Shown piece after piece: positions 6,823 through 15,099 of a stretch of 17,991 nucleotides of DNA. The notes beneath the pieces are model-generated. The model saw only the letters and a list, made by a program, of their open reading frames with translations, ran no database searches and was not told the origin of the DNA. Both the position numbers and the translations under genes were made by a program. Position 1 is the first letter of the stretch. Each line of letters starts with the position of its first letter. Origin of the DNA: Prevotella sp. (GTDB lineage: Bacteria > Bacillota > Clostridia > Oscillospirales > Ruminococcaceae); assembly GCA_023663025.1 (NCBI GenBank), contig JAMPIC010000001.1:373439-391429 (forward strand), read 5' to 3'.

Positions 6823-7689
6823 ATGGAAAAAAATATCATTTCCGTCCAAAAGGCGGAATTTCACTACAATAACGAATATGAGGAAAATGAAGCTCCCAAA
6901 CCTGTGAAGCAAGTGCTGAAAGGAGTTTCGCTGGATATTCCACGCGGCGGCTTTACGGCGGTACTGGGTCACAACGGCTCGGGAAAATCCACGATAGCGA
7001 AGCATATGAACGCCATTCTGCTGCCCTGCGGCGGAAAGGTTTATGTGGACGGCATCGACACCGCCGACGAGGAGCGGCTGTTCGATATCCGCCGCAAGGT
7101 GGGAATGGTTTTCCAGAACCCGGACAATCAGATAGTCGCCACAATCGTCGAGGAGGACGTGGCTTTCGCTTTGGAAAATATGGGCGTTCCCCCCGATGAA
7201 ATGCGGCAGAGGGTTGACGACGCTTTAAAGTCGGTGGGAATGTATGAGTACAGAGAGCACTCTCCCCATCAGCTTTCGGGGGGACAGAAACAGCGGGTAG
7301 CCATTGCGGGAATAATCGCCATGCGCCCCGAATGCATTGTCTTGGACGAGCCTACGGCAATGCTCGATCCGAAGGGCAGAAAAGAAGTGCTGAAAACGAT
7401 CCGCAAGCTTAACGCGGACTTCGGCATAACCGTGATACTTATAACCCACTACATGGAGGAAGCCGCTTTGGCGGACAGGATAGTCGTTATGGACAACGGC
7501 GAGATAATTATGGACGGCGTTCCCCGCGACGTGTTTTCCAATGTGGAGCTGATGAAAAAGGTGGGACTGGACGTGCCGCAGGTCACGGAGCTTATGTATC
7601 TTCTGGGACAGAGCGGTCTGCCGTCGGATACGCGCATCATTGACGAGGAAGAATGCGTGAACGCGCTGCTGGGACTTCTCAAATGCTGA
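6823..7689 (+). CDS. ecfA1: Energy-coupling factor transporter ATPase EcfA1
   Basis: One of the two ATPases that power group II ECF importers for vitamins and metal ions; acts on the inner membrane face with EcfA2 and EcfT. In the 288-aa protein: Walker A GHNGSGKST (49-57), Q-loop VFQNPDNQIVATIVEEDVAF (the NPDNQ form typical of EcfA1), signature LSGGQ (151-155), Walker B IVLDEPTAMLDP (D175, E176) and switch H209. There is a short acidic insertion near residues 17-28 (NEYEENEAPKPV). ATG 6823 follows AAGGTG. The next gene is ecfA2 after a 75-bp gap that holds nothing notable besides the ecfA2 binding site. Confidence 0.95.
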   Translation: MEKNIISVQKAEFHYNNEYEENEAPKPVKQVLKGVSLDIPRGGFTAVLGHNGSGKSTIAKHMNAILLPCGGKVYVDGIDTADEERLFDIRRKVGMVFQNPDNQIVATIVEEDVAFALENMGVPPDEMRQRVDDALKSVGMYEYREHSPHQLSGGQKQRVAIAGIIAMRPECIVLDEPTAMLDPKGRKEVLKTIRKLNADFGITVILITHYMEEAALADRIVVMDNGEIIMDGVPRDVFSNVELMKKVGLDVPQVTELMYLLGQSGLPSDTRIIDEEECVNALLGLLKC

Positions 7690-7764
7690 ACCGCAAACCC
7701 GCAAACCGCACACAGGAAACATTACTGCGAACAGCAAAATGTATTCCGTTTCGGAGGAATTTAA

Positions 7765-8634
7765 ATGTCAGTTATTAAAACCGAAAATCTGACCTACACC
7801 TACAGTGTGGGAACTCCCTTTGAAAAAACCGCCGTGAACAACGTCAGCCTCGAGATCGAGGAGGGCACGCTGGCGGGCATAATCGGACACACGGGTTCGG
7901 GAAAATCCACGCTGATACAGCACTTCAACGGACTTCTGAAACCTACGTCCGGCAAAATATATGTGGACGGCGAGGACATTTGGAGCAAGAACGTGAAGAT
8001 ACGCGACATACGCTTCAAGGTGGGACTTGTTTTCCAGTACCCCGAATATCAGATATTCGAGGAGACCGTCTACAAGGACATAGCTTTCGGTCCGAAAAAT
8101 ATGGGACTTCCCGACGAGGAGATCGACCGCCGCATTAAGGAGACCGCCGAGCTGGTGGGACTTCACAAGGACAATCTTTACAAGTCCCCATTCGAGCTTT
8201 CGGGCGGTCAGAAGCGCCGCGTCGCCATCGCGGGGGTAATGGCTATGGAACCCAAGGCTCTCATTCTGGACGAGCCTACGGCGGGTCTCGACCCAAAGGG
8301 CAGGGACAAAATTTTGGGTCAGATAAAGGAATATCAGCAGCAAAAAAAGTCCACGGTGCTGCTTGTTTCCCACAGTATGGAGGATATGGCAAAATTCGCC
8401 GATAAAATTCTGGTCATGAACAAGGCAGAGGTTTTCTGCTATGAGGACACTCCCGAGGTTTTCAAGCGGGCGGAGGAGCTGGAAAATATCGGTCTTGCCG
8501 TTCCGCAGATAACGAGAGTTTTCAACCGCCTGAAGCAGTGCGGAATAGATATCCGCACCGACGTGTACACCGTGGAGTTTGCACGCAGAACTATCCTCGA
8601 ATACCTGGCGAAAAGAGGTGGGGAAAATGCTTAA
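7765..8634 (+). CDS. ecfA2: Energy-coupling factor transporter ATPase EcfA2
   Basis: The second ECF ATPase, forming a heterodimer with EcfA1. In 289 aa: Walker A GHTGSGKST (41-49), Q-loop VFQYPEYQIFEETVYKDIAFGP (the YPEYQ form characteristic of EcfA2), signature LSGGQ (145-149), Walker B LILDEPTAGLDP (D169, E170) and the H-switch in LVSHSMED. ATG 7765 follows TCGGAGGAA. Its last codons overlap the ecfT start by 8 nt, implying translational coupling and stoichiometric production. Confidence 0.95.
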   Translation: MSVIKTENLTYTYSVGTPFEKTAVNNVSLEIEEGTLAGIIGHTGSGKSTLIQHFNGLLKPTSGKIYVDGEDIWSKNVKIRDIRFKVGLVFQYPEYQIFEETVYKDIAFGPKNMGLPDEEIDRRIKETAELVGLHKDNLYKSPFELSGGQKRRVAIAGVMAMEPKALILDEPTAGLDPKGRDKILGQIKEYQQQKKSTVLLVSHSMEDMAKFADKILVMNKAEVFCYEDTPEVFKRAEELENIGLAVPQITRVFNRLKQCGIDIRTDVYTVEFARRTILEYLAKRGGENA

Positions 8635-9430
8635 GGACATCACCATCGGTCAGTATTTCCCCGGAAATTCGGTTGTACACCGTCTCGATCCGCGGTTCAA
8701 AATCATAATCACGGGCGTGTTCATAGCAATGCTTTTTTCCGCGGACGGCTTTCTCGGTCTCGCGGTGGGGGGAATTTTCCTCACTTTCAGCTTTCTGCTG
8801 TCGAAAATTCCCTTCAAACTGATGCTGAAAAGCCTTAAACCGATAATTCCCATAATACTTTTCACGTCGGTGCTTAACATATTTTTCCTGGACGGCGTTC
8901 CGCTTGTGAAATTCGGCTTTATAAAGATCACAGCCGAGGGTCTGCGCACAAGCGCGTTTATGATAATACGCATTATCGCGCTTATCATGGGCAGCTCCCT
9001 GCTGACCTACACCACGTCCCCCATAACGCTTACGGACGCGATCGAGCGGCTTCTGTCCCCGCTGAAAAGGATAAAGCTGCCCGTTCACGAGCTTGCCATG
9101 ATGATGACGATCGCCCTGCGGTTCATACCCACGCTTATCGAGGAGACGGACAAAATAATATCCGCTCAGAAAGCCCGTGGCGCGGATATGGAATCGGGTA
9201 CGGTCGTACAGCGGGCAAAGGCTCTCACGCCTATCCTGATACCCCTTTTCGTGTCGGCTTTCAGGCGGGCGGAGGAGCTTGCCACCGCCATGGAGTGCCG
9301 CTGCTATCAGGGCGGCGAGGGAAGGACCCGTTTAAAGCAGCTTCATTCCACAGGAGGAGACTTCTTTGCTTTGGGACTGTCGGTGATTTTTTTGAACGCC
9401 GTCCTGTTTTTGAATTTTCTGTTAGGATAA
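8627..9430 (+). CDS. ecfT: Energy-coupling factor transporter transmembrane protein EcfT
   Basis: The integral membrane scaffold that couples ATP hydrolysis by EcfA1A2 to S-components. From ATG 8627, preceded by AGAGGTGGGG and overlapping the end of ecfA2, it is 267 aa. It begins with TIGQYFPGNSVVHRLDPR, the common EcfT amino end, followed by several hydrophobic helices. The two coupling-helix motifs are visible as AQKARGAD and MECRCYQGG, the latter a variant of the usual Ala-Arg-Gly. An upstream in-frame start at 8579 lies inside ecfA2 and is unlikely. No substrate-binding S-component is present here, as expected for a shared group II module. Confidence 0.93.
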   Translation: MLKDITIGQYFPGNSVVHRLDPRFKIIITGVFIAMLFSADGFLGLAVGGIFLTFSFLLSKIPFKLMLKSLKPIIPIILFTSVLNIFFLDGVPLVKFGFIKITAEGLRTSAFMIIRIIALIMGSSLLTYTTSPITLTDAIERLLSPLKRIKLPVHELAMMMTIALRFIPTLIEETDKIISAQKARGADMESGTVVQRAKALTPILIPLFVSAFRRAEELATAMECRCYQGGEGRTRLKQLHSTGGDFFALGLSVIFLNAVLFLNFLLG

Positions 9431-9434
9431 TATT

Positions 9435-10169
9435 ATGAGAAATCTAAAAGTAACAATGGCGTACCGAGGCACAGCCTACCACGGATTTCAGCGGCAGGAA
9501 AACGCCGTGGGGATACAGAACGTTCTGGAGGAAAAGCTGTCATCGCTGACGGATTCGGCGGTGAAGCTGAACGGCTGCTCGCGGACGGACGCCGGCGTAC
9601 ACGCGCGGGAATACTGCTTCTCCTTTGAGACGGAAAGCTCTGTCCCCTGCGGAAATATCGTTCGGGGAATGAACTCCCTGCTGCCCGGCGACCTGGCAAT
9701 ACTGAACTGCGAGGAAGCTCCCACGGACTTCCACGCCCGATATTCCTGCAAGGGAAAGGAGTATATGTATCTTATCCTGAACAGGAGGGAAAAAGACCCG
9801 TTCCTTGCGGACTTAGCCCTGCACTATCCCTACGGGCTGGATACGGAGCTTATCTCCAAAGCCGCCCGGGATTTCGTCGGGGGACACGATTTCACGTCAT
9901 TCTGCGGGACTGCCAACCAAAAGGAGGACAGCTTCCGCACCGTCGAATACTTCCGCGTGGAAAAATGTGAAAATCTGGTGAAACTGCTTGTAAAAGGCGA
10001 CGGATTTTTGTATAATATGGTTAGGATAATGGTGGGCACGCTTATCTTCATAAACGAGGACAAGCTCCCCGCAGACTGTATCCCCCGCATTCTGGCGGCT
10101 CGGGACAGAAATCTCGCGGGAAAGACCGTCCCCGCACAGGGGCTGTACTTAAATAAGGTATACTATTAA
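9435..10169 (+). CDS. truA: tRNA pseudouridine synthase A (TruA)
   Basis: Isomerises uridines at positions 38-40 of the anticodon arm of many tRNAs. At 244 aa it is normal length. It starts MRNLKVTMAYRGTAYHGFQRQ, the family amino end, and the catalytic aspartate is D52 in GCSRTDAGVHA. Further family segments are ARYSCKGKEYMYLI and GDGFLYNMVRIMVG. Its start lies 4 bp after the ecfT stop and the binding site TAGGAT overlaps that stop codon, so translation is probably coupled. The ecfA1-ecfA2-ecfT-truA order is widespread in Firmicutes, usually downstream of ribosomal genes that are not present here. Confidence 0.95.
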   Translation: MRNLKVTMAYRGTAYHGFQRQENAVGIQNVLEEKLSSLTDSAVKLNGCSRTDAGVHAREYCFSFETESSVPCGNIVRGMNSLLPGDLAILNCEEAPTDFHARYSCKGKEYMYLILNRREKDPFLADLALHYPYGLDTELISKAARDFVGGHDFTSFCGTANQKEDSFRTVEYFRVEKCENLVKLLVKGDGFLYNMVRIMVGTLIFINEDKLPADCIPRILAARDRNLAGKTVPAQGLYLNKVYY

Positions 10170-10208
10170 ACGCAAACAGGTTCGTAAAAACGCAAGGGAG
10201 GGAAAATT

Positions 10209-11411
10209 TTGGCAGTAACCGACGTTTCCATGCTGCGCGAAAGGCGCAAAAAAAAGAAAGCCGTCAAGCTTTTGAAAAAGATTTTGATAGTTCTGGGAGC
10301 AGCCGCCGCAGTCGGAACGGTCGTGCTGACGAAAAATCTGTGGTATCCCAAGCTGGACGGAATACTGACAAAAATTCCCGTCCCCGAAAATACCTCAGAG
10401 CTTGCGGAGGGGTATTTCCCCCTGTCGATAGAGGGCGGCGCAAGGTATCAGCTCAAGCCCATAGACGGCAGTCTTGCCGTTGCGGACGATACCCACTTTT
10501 TCGTCTACAACGAGGACGGCAAGCCCGTCTACACCGAGCAGCACACCTTTGCAAACCCCGTCATAACCGTGGGAAACAAAAAGGCTCTGCTGTACGACCT
10601 GGGAGGAAAAAGCTTCAGCCTTTACAGCAAGTACAAAAACGTTTACACCAAAACCACCGACGACCCCATACTCATCGCCCGCATAGGCGGCAGCGACACA
10701 GCCGCAGTCGTTACCAGAAGCGACAAATATCCCTCCGCGCTGATGGTATATGATTCGTCGGGAAAGAATATTTTTAATTACCGCTCCGTTTCAAGGATAA
10801 TCGACGTGACGTTCAACGCGGACAGCTCCGGCTGCTACATCACTGCGATAGGCGTTTCCGAGGGACTTCTCGTCTCGAAGATACTGTACTACAAATTCGA
10901 CCACATTGACCGCGACGAAATGGACAATCCCGTTCCCGTGTGGGAAACCGACGAACTTAAAACACTCGCTCTGTCGGTGCGGCTTTTCGGGGATAACAGC
11001 ATTATAGTTTTCGGAGACAGCCTGTGCGCTTACTACAATACCGACGGCGCGTTCATCAACAGCTATACCTATAAGCGGGAGCTTGTGGACTATTCCTCGG
11101 ACGGCAGCACAGCGGCGCTGATATTTTCCAATGAGGAGAGGCGCACCTCCGAGCTGGTGACGATAAGCTGTGCGGAAGCCGGCGTCGGCGGAACGATCGC
11201 GGAAAAAACTCTCGACCGCGAGGCGCTTAATATACAGGTCAGCGGGGATACTGTCTATATCCAGACGGAAAACGGTATAGAATCCTGCACAGCGGCGGGG
11301 GACGTTATTTCCTCCGTTGAGCTTGACACCGACTACGAGGGCTTTCTGCGGATGGGCAAGTACGTCTATCTGCTTGGCTACGACGAAATAAACAGGATAG
11401 ATTACAACTGA
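10209..11411 (+). CDS. DUF5711-like membrane-anchored extracytoplasmic protein
   Basis: A 400-aa protein of unknown function, best matched from memory to the DUF5711 family of Clostridia. It starts at TTG 10209 with GGGAGG at 10197-10202. A strongly basic amino end (RERRKKKKAVKLLKK, 10-24) precedes one transmembrane helix (about 25-41), so the remaining ~355 residues should face outward. That part is a series of short beta-rich units with recurring patterns such as FFVYNEDGKPVY, LMVYDSSGKNIF and LCAYYNTDGAF, suggestive of a beta-propeller-like domain. No catalytic motif or sorting signal is visible. It stands between truA and the CvpA-family gene, 13 bp from the latter, implying a shared envelope role. 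Confidence 0.7.
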   Translation: MAVTDVSMLRERRKKKKAVKLLKKILIVLGAAAAVGTVVLTKNLWYPKLDGILTKIPVPENTSELAEGYFPLSIEGGARYQLKPIDGSLAVADDTHFFVYNEDGKPVYTEQHTFANPVITVGNKKALLYDLGGKSFSLYSKYKNVYTKTTDDPILIARIGGSDTAAVVTRSDKYPSALMVYDSSGKNIFNYRSVSRIIDVTFNADSSGCYITAIGVSEGLLVSKILYYKFDHIDRDEMDNPVPVWETDELKTLALSVRLFGDNSIIVFGDSLCAYYNTDGAFINSYTYKRELVDYSSDGSTAALIFSNEERRTSELVTISCAEAGVGGTIAEKTLDREALNIQVSGDTVYIQTENGIESCTAAGDVISSVELDTDYEGFLRMGKYVYLLGYDEINRIDYN

Positions 11412-11424
11412 TTGGACTGATCGC

Positions 11425-12300
11425 TTGAAATATTTTCTTGACGCAGCCGTCGTCGTCGGACTGTTAGTCTGCGTTTTTGCGGGACGGCGGCGGGGCGCGG
11501 TAAGGACGCTCATCTTTATAGCGGGATACGCGGCGGCTTTCGCGGCGGCTGTCCTCGTCAGCAGGGCGGCTTCGGAGTACGTTTACGAAAAGGCGGTAAA
11601 GCCTGCGGTAATGTCGGCTGTGGAAACCAAATCCAAAGAGCTTGCGGAGGAGTACCTTTCCTCCGAAAAATTGGGAGAGATCCTCGAGCGGCAGGGCGTG
11701 AGCCTTACCGAGGAGCAGCTTGACGGCGTTCTCGAAAAAAGCGGTGAATACGCCGAGCTGCTGACCGACGAGCAGTTCCGAGGCACGCTTAAGCATATGT
11801 TTACCGAATACTGCCGCGCTCTGACGGAAGCGTTCTCCGGGGTTGTTCCCGAGGAAATTCTGGAGGAGGCGGACAGGTACGTCGCCGAAACGGAGGCGGC
11901 AAACCGAGACGTTTCCGAGCTTGCGGGAGAAACGCGGCAGTCCCTGTCCGAGACGGTGGAGCGGGAGATAATCCGTCCCGTGATGCTGAAAACCGTCAGG
12001 ACGGTTCTGTTCACCGTGACGTTTGCGGCGGCGGCGCTGATCGTATCGCTTATCGCGCGGGCGGCGGGAATTATCAAGCATATCCCCGGCGTGCGCTCTG
12101 CCGACAGCTTCGCGGGGGGACTTTTAGGTCTTTTGCAGGGACTGCTTTTCACGGTGATACTCAGCGTTGCGGCAAACGTTTTTATCAGTCTCACGTCGGG
12201 CGCGAACGAGTACCTGAACGCTCGGGTAATATCCGAGACGGTAATATTCAAACGGCTTTACGGCGGGACGTTTTTCCTGCTCTCGCTGATTTTGAAATAG
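11425..12300 (+). CDS. CvpA-family membrane protein with a large inserted domain
   Basis: A 291-aa integral membrane protein. The amino end (MKYFLDAAVVVGLLVCVFAGRR) matches the CvpA family, known from colicin V production and envelope stress phenotypes. Predicted helices are about 5-20, 28-45, 193-211 and 231-256. Typical CvpA proteins are about 160-200 aa; here roughly 145 acidic, helix-forming residues (about 46-190, rich in Glu/Leu/Ala) separate helices 2 and 3 and probably form an extracytoplasmic or cytoplasmic domain. The start is TTG 11425; the upstream binding site is weak (TTGGAC), so expression may depend on coupling to the preceding gene 13 bp away. The clpE-like gene follows. Confidence 0.75.
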   Translation: MKYFLDAAVVVGLLVCVFAGRRRGAVRTLIFIAGYAAAFAAAVLVSRAASEYVYEKAVKPAVMSAVETKSKELAEEYLSSEKLGEILERQGVSLTEEQLDGVLEKSGEYAELLTDEQFRGTLKHMFTEYCRALTEAFSGVVPEEILEEADRYVAETEAANRDVSELAGETRQSLSETVEREIIRPVMLKTVRTVLFTVTFAAAALIVSLIARAAGIIKHIPGVRSADSFAGGLLGLLQGLLFTVILSVAANVFISLTSGANEYLNARVISETVIFKRLYGGTFFLLSLILK

Positions 12301-12334
12301 ACCCAATTTCTAAGATATGGAGGACAACGGCGAT

Positions 12335-14656
12335 ATGCTTTGTACAAGATGCAAAAAAAGGACTGCGGTGGTTTTTATAACGGCAATGCAGGGAGATGAA
12401 AAGCGCAACGAGGGACTTTGCCTTGTGTGCGCAAAGGAACTCAACATTCCCCAGGTGCGGGAGTATATGGAGCAAATGGGTATCGACGACGACAACATTG
12501 AGGAATTTGCCGACGAGATGACGGATTTTTCCGAAGCTGTGGACGGGGATTCCTTTCAGCGGGGAGGAACAGGCTCTCTGCCGAACTTTATTCAGAGCCT
12601 GTTCGGCGGGTCTATCAAAAACCTTAACGATCTGCTGGGCAAAAAAGAGGACGGCGCGGTCTCGGAAAGCTTTCACGCGGAGGACGGGCATATCCGGGAA
12701 AATCATCAGCGCACGAAAGAAAAGTCCGCTGCCGGCAAGAAAAAGAAAAGCAAGTTTCTGGACAATTACTGCACCAATCTGACCGAACGCGCCGAGGAGG
12801 GCAAGCTTGACAACATCATCGGCAGGGACAGAGAAATTGCCAGAACTATCCAGATACTCACCCGGCGGCAAAAGAACAACCCCTGTCTTATCGGCGAGCC
12901 GGGCGTGGGAAAAACTGCCATTGCCGAGGGTATAGCGCAGAAAATAGTCGCGGGGGACGTTCCGTTCAACCTGAAAAACAAGCGGGTCTACCTGCTCGAC
13001 CTGACCGCTCTTGTGGCGGGAACTCAGTTCCGCGGACAGTTTGAAAGCCGCGTAAAGGGTCTTATCGACGAGGTGAAAGCTGCGGGAGACGTTATCCTCT
13101 TTATCGACGAGGTGCACAACCTTGTGGGCGCGGGAGACAGCGAGGGTTCCATGAACGCGGCGAATATCCTCAAGCCCGCTCTTTCGAGGGGCGAGGTGCA
13201 GGTCATCGGCGCGACCACCTTTAAGGAGTACCGCAAGTACATCGAAAAGGACAGCGCGCTGGAAAGGCGTTTCCAGCCTGTCACGGTCAGCGAGCCGAAC
13301 ATTTCCGAAACGGAAAGCGTTCTCCTCGGCATACGCGGGTACTACGAGGAGCACCACAGGGTCAAGATAACCGACGAGCTGCTGAAACGGTGCGCGGTAC
13401 TGTCCGAACGGTACATCAACGACAGGTTTCTCCCCGACAAGGCTATCGACCTTCTGGACGAAGCCTGCGCCTGCGCAAGCATAAGAAGCAAGGAGATCGG
13501 CGAGTACGACGAGCTTTGCGATAAGCTTGTGAACACGGAGATAAGCATTACCGAGATGGAGGAAGTCCCCGAGCCGGATTTCGCCCAGATTGCCGAAGTG
13601 CGGGCGGAGGCGCTCCGTCTCGAAAACGAGAAAAAGGAGCTTGAAGAAAAGGTTAATAACATTTACGTCACCGAGGCGGATCTGTCCAAGGTAATTGAGC
13701 TGTGGACGGGCATTCCCGCAAGCAAGGTCACGGAAAGCGAATACACCAAGATCGCCAATCTGGAGGACGCTCTCAAGGCGCATATAATCGGTCAGGACAA
13801 AGCCGTGGAGCTTGTGAGCAAGGCGATCAAGCGGACGAGAGTGCAGCTCTCCAAGCGGCGCAGACCCGCTTCGTTCATATTCGTGGGATCTACGGGAGTG
13901 GGAAAGACCGAGCTGGTGAAAGTCCTCGCGGCGGAGCTTTTCGACGGCAACGAGCCGCTCATCAGGCTTGATATGACGGAGTATATGGAGAAGCACAGCG
14001 TGTCGCGGCTTATCGGTTCGCCTCCGGGGTACGTTGGCTACGACGAGGCGGGGCAGCTTACGGAAAAAGTCCGCAGGAAGCCCTACAGCGTGGTGCTGTT
14101 CGACGAGATAGAAAAGGCGCACCCGGACGTTATGAATATCCTGCTGCAAATCCTCGACGAGGGCAAGGTCAACGACGCGCAGGGGCGTTCCGTAAATTTT
14201 GAGAATACTATCATTGCCATGACCTCAAACGCGGGTTCGGCCGACAAGGGGACTGGCGTGGGCTTCAACAAGACCGAGGGGGACATCTCCCGCGAAAAGG
14301 CTATGAAAGCCTTGCAGGACTTTTTAAGACCCGAATTTCTCAGCCGTATAGACGAAGTGGTCGTGTTCGACCCGCTCACACTGACGGATTACGAAAAGAT
14401 CGCCGCGCTTATGCTGGACGAAATGAAAGAACCTTTGGCAGAAAAAGGAATTACATTGAAGTACAGCCAAAAGGCGCTTGAAGCCATCGCAAAGAAGTCC
14501 CACGGAAAGAAGTTCGGAGCGCGCGATATCCGCAAAGTGATCCGCACCGAGATCGAGGATAAAATAGCGGAGCTTATCATCGGCAGCGCGGAAAGTCCCG
14601 TGGCGGTGATAAATATAGGCGAAAAGAAAGACGGCGTCGAGGTTACGGCTCAGTAA
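12335..14656 (+). CDS. ClpE-like AAA+ unfoldase with N-terminal zinc finger
   Basis: A two-ring Hsp100 ATPase that unfolds proteins, probably for ClpP. I place the start at ATG 12335 (773 aa) because GGAGG at 12319-12323 lies 11 nt upstream; the earlier ATG 12317 overlaps that site. Order: zinc finger with C3, C6, C29 and C32; a poorly conserved acidic/basic linker (about 40-145); ATPase domain 1 with Walker A GEPGVGKT (187-194) and Walker B LFIDEVH; a middle coiled-coil (EALRLENEKKELEEKV); ATPase domain 2 with Walker A GSTGVGKT (518-525) and VLFDEIEKAH; and a carboxy-terminal small domain. VGF (642-644) matches the ClpP-docking loop of ClpC/ClpE. The double Clp_N repeat of ClpC is absent, which with the zinc finger favours ClpE. 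A terminator follows. Confidence 0.9.
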   Translation: MLCTRCKKRTAVVFITAMQGDEKRNEGLCLVCAKELNIPQVREYMEQMGIDDDNIEEFADEMTDFSEAVDGDSFQRGGTGSLPNFIQSLFGGSIKNLNDLLGKKEDGAVSESFHAEDGHIRENHQRTKEKSAAGKKKKSKFLDNYCTNLTERAEEGKLDNIIGRDREIARTIQILTRRQKNNPCLIGEPGVGKTAIAEGIAQKIVAGDVPFNLKNKRVYLLDLTALVAGTQFRGQFESRVKGLIDEVKAAGDVILFIDEVHNLVGAGDSEGSMNAANILKPALSRGEVQVIGATTFKEYRKYIEKDSALERRFQPVTVSEPNISETESVLLGIRGYYEEHHRVKITDELLKRCAVLSERYINDRFLPDKAIDLLDEACACASIRSKEIGEYDELCDKLVNTEISITEMEEVPEPDFAQIAEVRAEALRLENEKKELEEKVNNIYVTEADLSKVIELWTGIPASKVTESEYTKIANLEDALKAHIIGQDKAVELVSKAIKRTRVQLSKRRRPASFIFVGSTGVGKTELVKVLAAELFDGNEPLIRLDMTEYMEKHSVSRLIGSPPGYVGYDEAGQLTEKVRRKPYSVVLFDEIEKAHPDVMNILLQILDEGKVNDAQGRSVNFENTIIAMTSNAGSADKGTGVGFNKTEGDISREKAMKALQDFLRPEFLSRIDEVVVFDPLTLTDYEKIAALMLDEMKEPLAEKGITLKYSQKALEAIAKKSHGKKFGARDIRKVIRTEIEDKIAELIIGSAESPVAVINIGEKKDGVEVTAQ

Positions 14657-14663
14657 CAAAACC

Positions 14664-14700
14664 TTTCGGGGGACGTACCCGCGTTCCCCGAAAAATTTTT
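14664..14700 (+). terminator. Rho-independent terminator after the clpE-like gene
   Basis: TTTCGGGG (14664-14671) pairs with CCCCGAAA (14686-14693) around a 14-nt loop, and is followed by AATTTTT. It lies 7 bp after the stop codon and separates this operon from the tRNA operon. Confidence 0.7.
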
Positions 14701-14722
14701 CCGAAAAAATTTGCAAAACCGC

Positions 14723-14751
14723 TTGACAAATTTTTCGGTATATGGTATAAT
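14723..14751 (+). promoter_or_regulatory. Perfect consensus sigma-A promoter for the tRNA operon
   Basis: TTGACA (14723-14728) and TATAAT (14746-14751) are both exact consensus and are 17 bp apart, with TG at 14743-14744 as extended -10. It ends 15 bp before the first tRNA. Its -10 neighbourhood shares 15 identical bases with the ruvC promoter. Confidence 0.92.
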
Positions 14752-14766
14752 AATTTTTGTTGTAAC

Positions 14767-14840
14767 GCGGGTGTAGTTCAATGGTAGAACTCCAGCCTTC
14801 CAAGCTGGTCGCGTGGGTTCGATTCCCATCACCCGCTCCA
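14767..14840 (+). tRNA. tRNA-Gly (anticodon TCC)
   Basis: A 74-nt cloverleaf with acceptor arm GCGGGTG/CACCCGC, anticodon stem CCAGC/GCTGG and loop CTTCCAA with anticodon TCC, reading GGA/GGG. The T-arm contains GGTTCGATTCC. The discriminator is T14837 and CCA is encoded at 14838-14840. It is the first gene of a three-tRNA operon. Confidence 0.97.
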
Positions 14841-14843
14841 ATT

Positions 14844-14919
14844 GCAGTTGACAGTTGATAGTGTATAGTTGACAGTTATGGTCTTAACTATCAATTGTAC
14901 ACTGTCAACTGTCAACTGC
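14844..14919 (+). repeat. Long imperfect palindrome between tRNA-Gly and tRNA-Arg
   Basis: The arms 14844-14878 and 14885-14919 form a 35-bp stem with a 6-nt loop (TGGTCT). The outer 15 bp pair perfectly. Of four imperfections, three are G-U wobbles when transcribed in the tRNA direction and one is C-A. The left arm contains repeated AGTTGACAGTTGA-like units. It could be a small inverted-repeat element inserted in the tRNA spacer, and the transcript would fold into a strong duplex available to RNase III. Confidence 0.75.
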
Positions 14920-14924
14920 CTTGT

Positions 14925-15001
14925 GCGCCTTTAACTCAGCTGGATAGAGTAACTGCCTTCTAAGCAGTAAGCCACTGGTTCGAATCCAGTAAGGCGCGCC
15001 A
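14925..15001 (+). tRNA. tRNA-Arg (anticodon TCT)
   Basis: A 77-nt cloverleaf with acceptor arm GCGCCTT/AAGGCGC, anticodon stem ACTGC/GCAGT and loop CTTCTAA with anticodon TCT, reading AGA/AGG. The T-arm is ACTGGTTCGAATCCAGT, the discriminator G14998, and CCA is encoded at 14999-15001. Confidence 0.97.
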
Positions 15002-15055
15002 GCGGCGAACGCGCCGCAGCGAAAAAAATGTTCCGCACGTTAATGCGGGACATTT
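15002..15055 (+). other. Two hairpins in the tRNA-Arg to tRNA-His spacer
   Basis: Immediately after the CCA end, GCGGCG/CGCCGC (15002-15017, AACG loop) forms a 6-bp stem. A second 12-bp stem with one G-U pair is formed by 15026-15037 and 15044-15055. No T-run follows either one, so they are more likely processing structures than terminators. No promoter for tRNA-His is evident in the rest of the spacer (15056-15099). Confidence 0.4.
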
Positions 15056-15099
15056 ATTCGCAGAATAAATTTGTTTTCGTATGGAAATCAACCGTGTAT

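Noticed and set aside
8650..9088. Open frames antisense to ecfT.
   Set aside because: They are shadows of a well-supported membrane protein gene and show no motif of their own.
12248..14149. A 633-codon open frame antisense to the clpE-like gene.
   Set aside because: It lies wholly opposite a gene with complete AAA+ motifs, has no family resemblance or binding site, and is explained by the codon bias of the sense strand.
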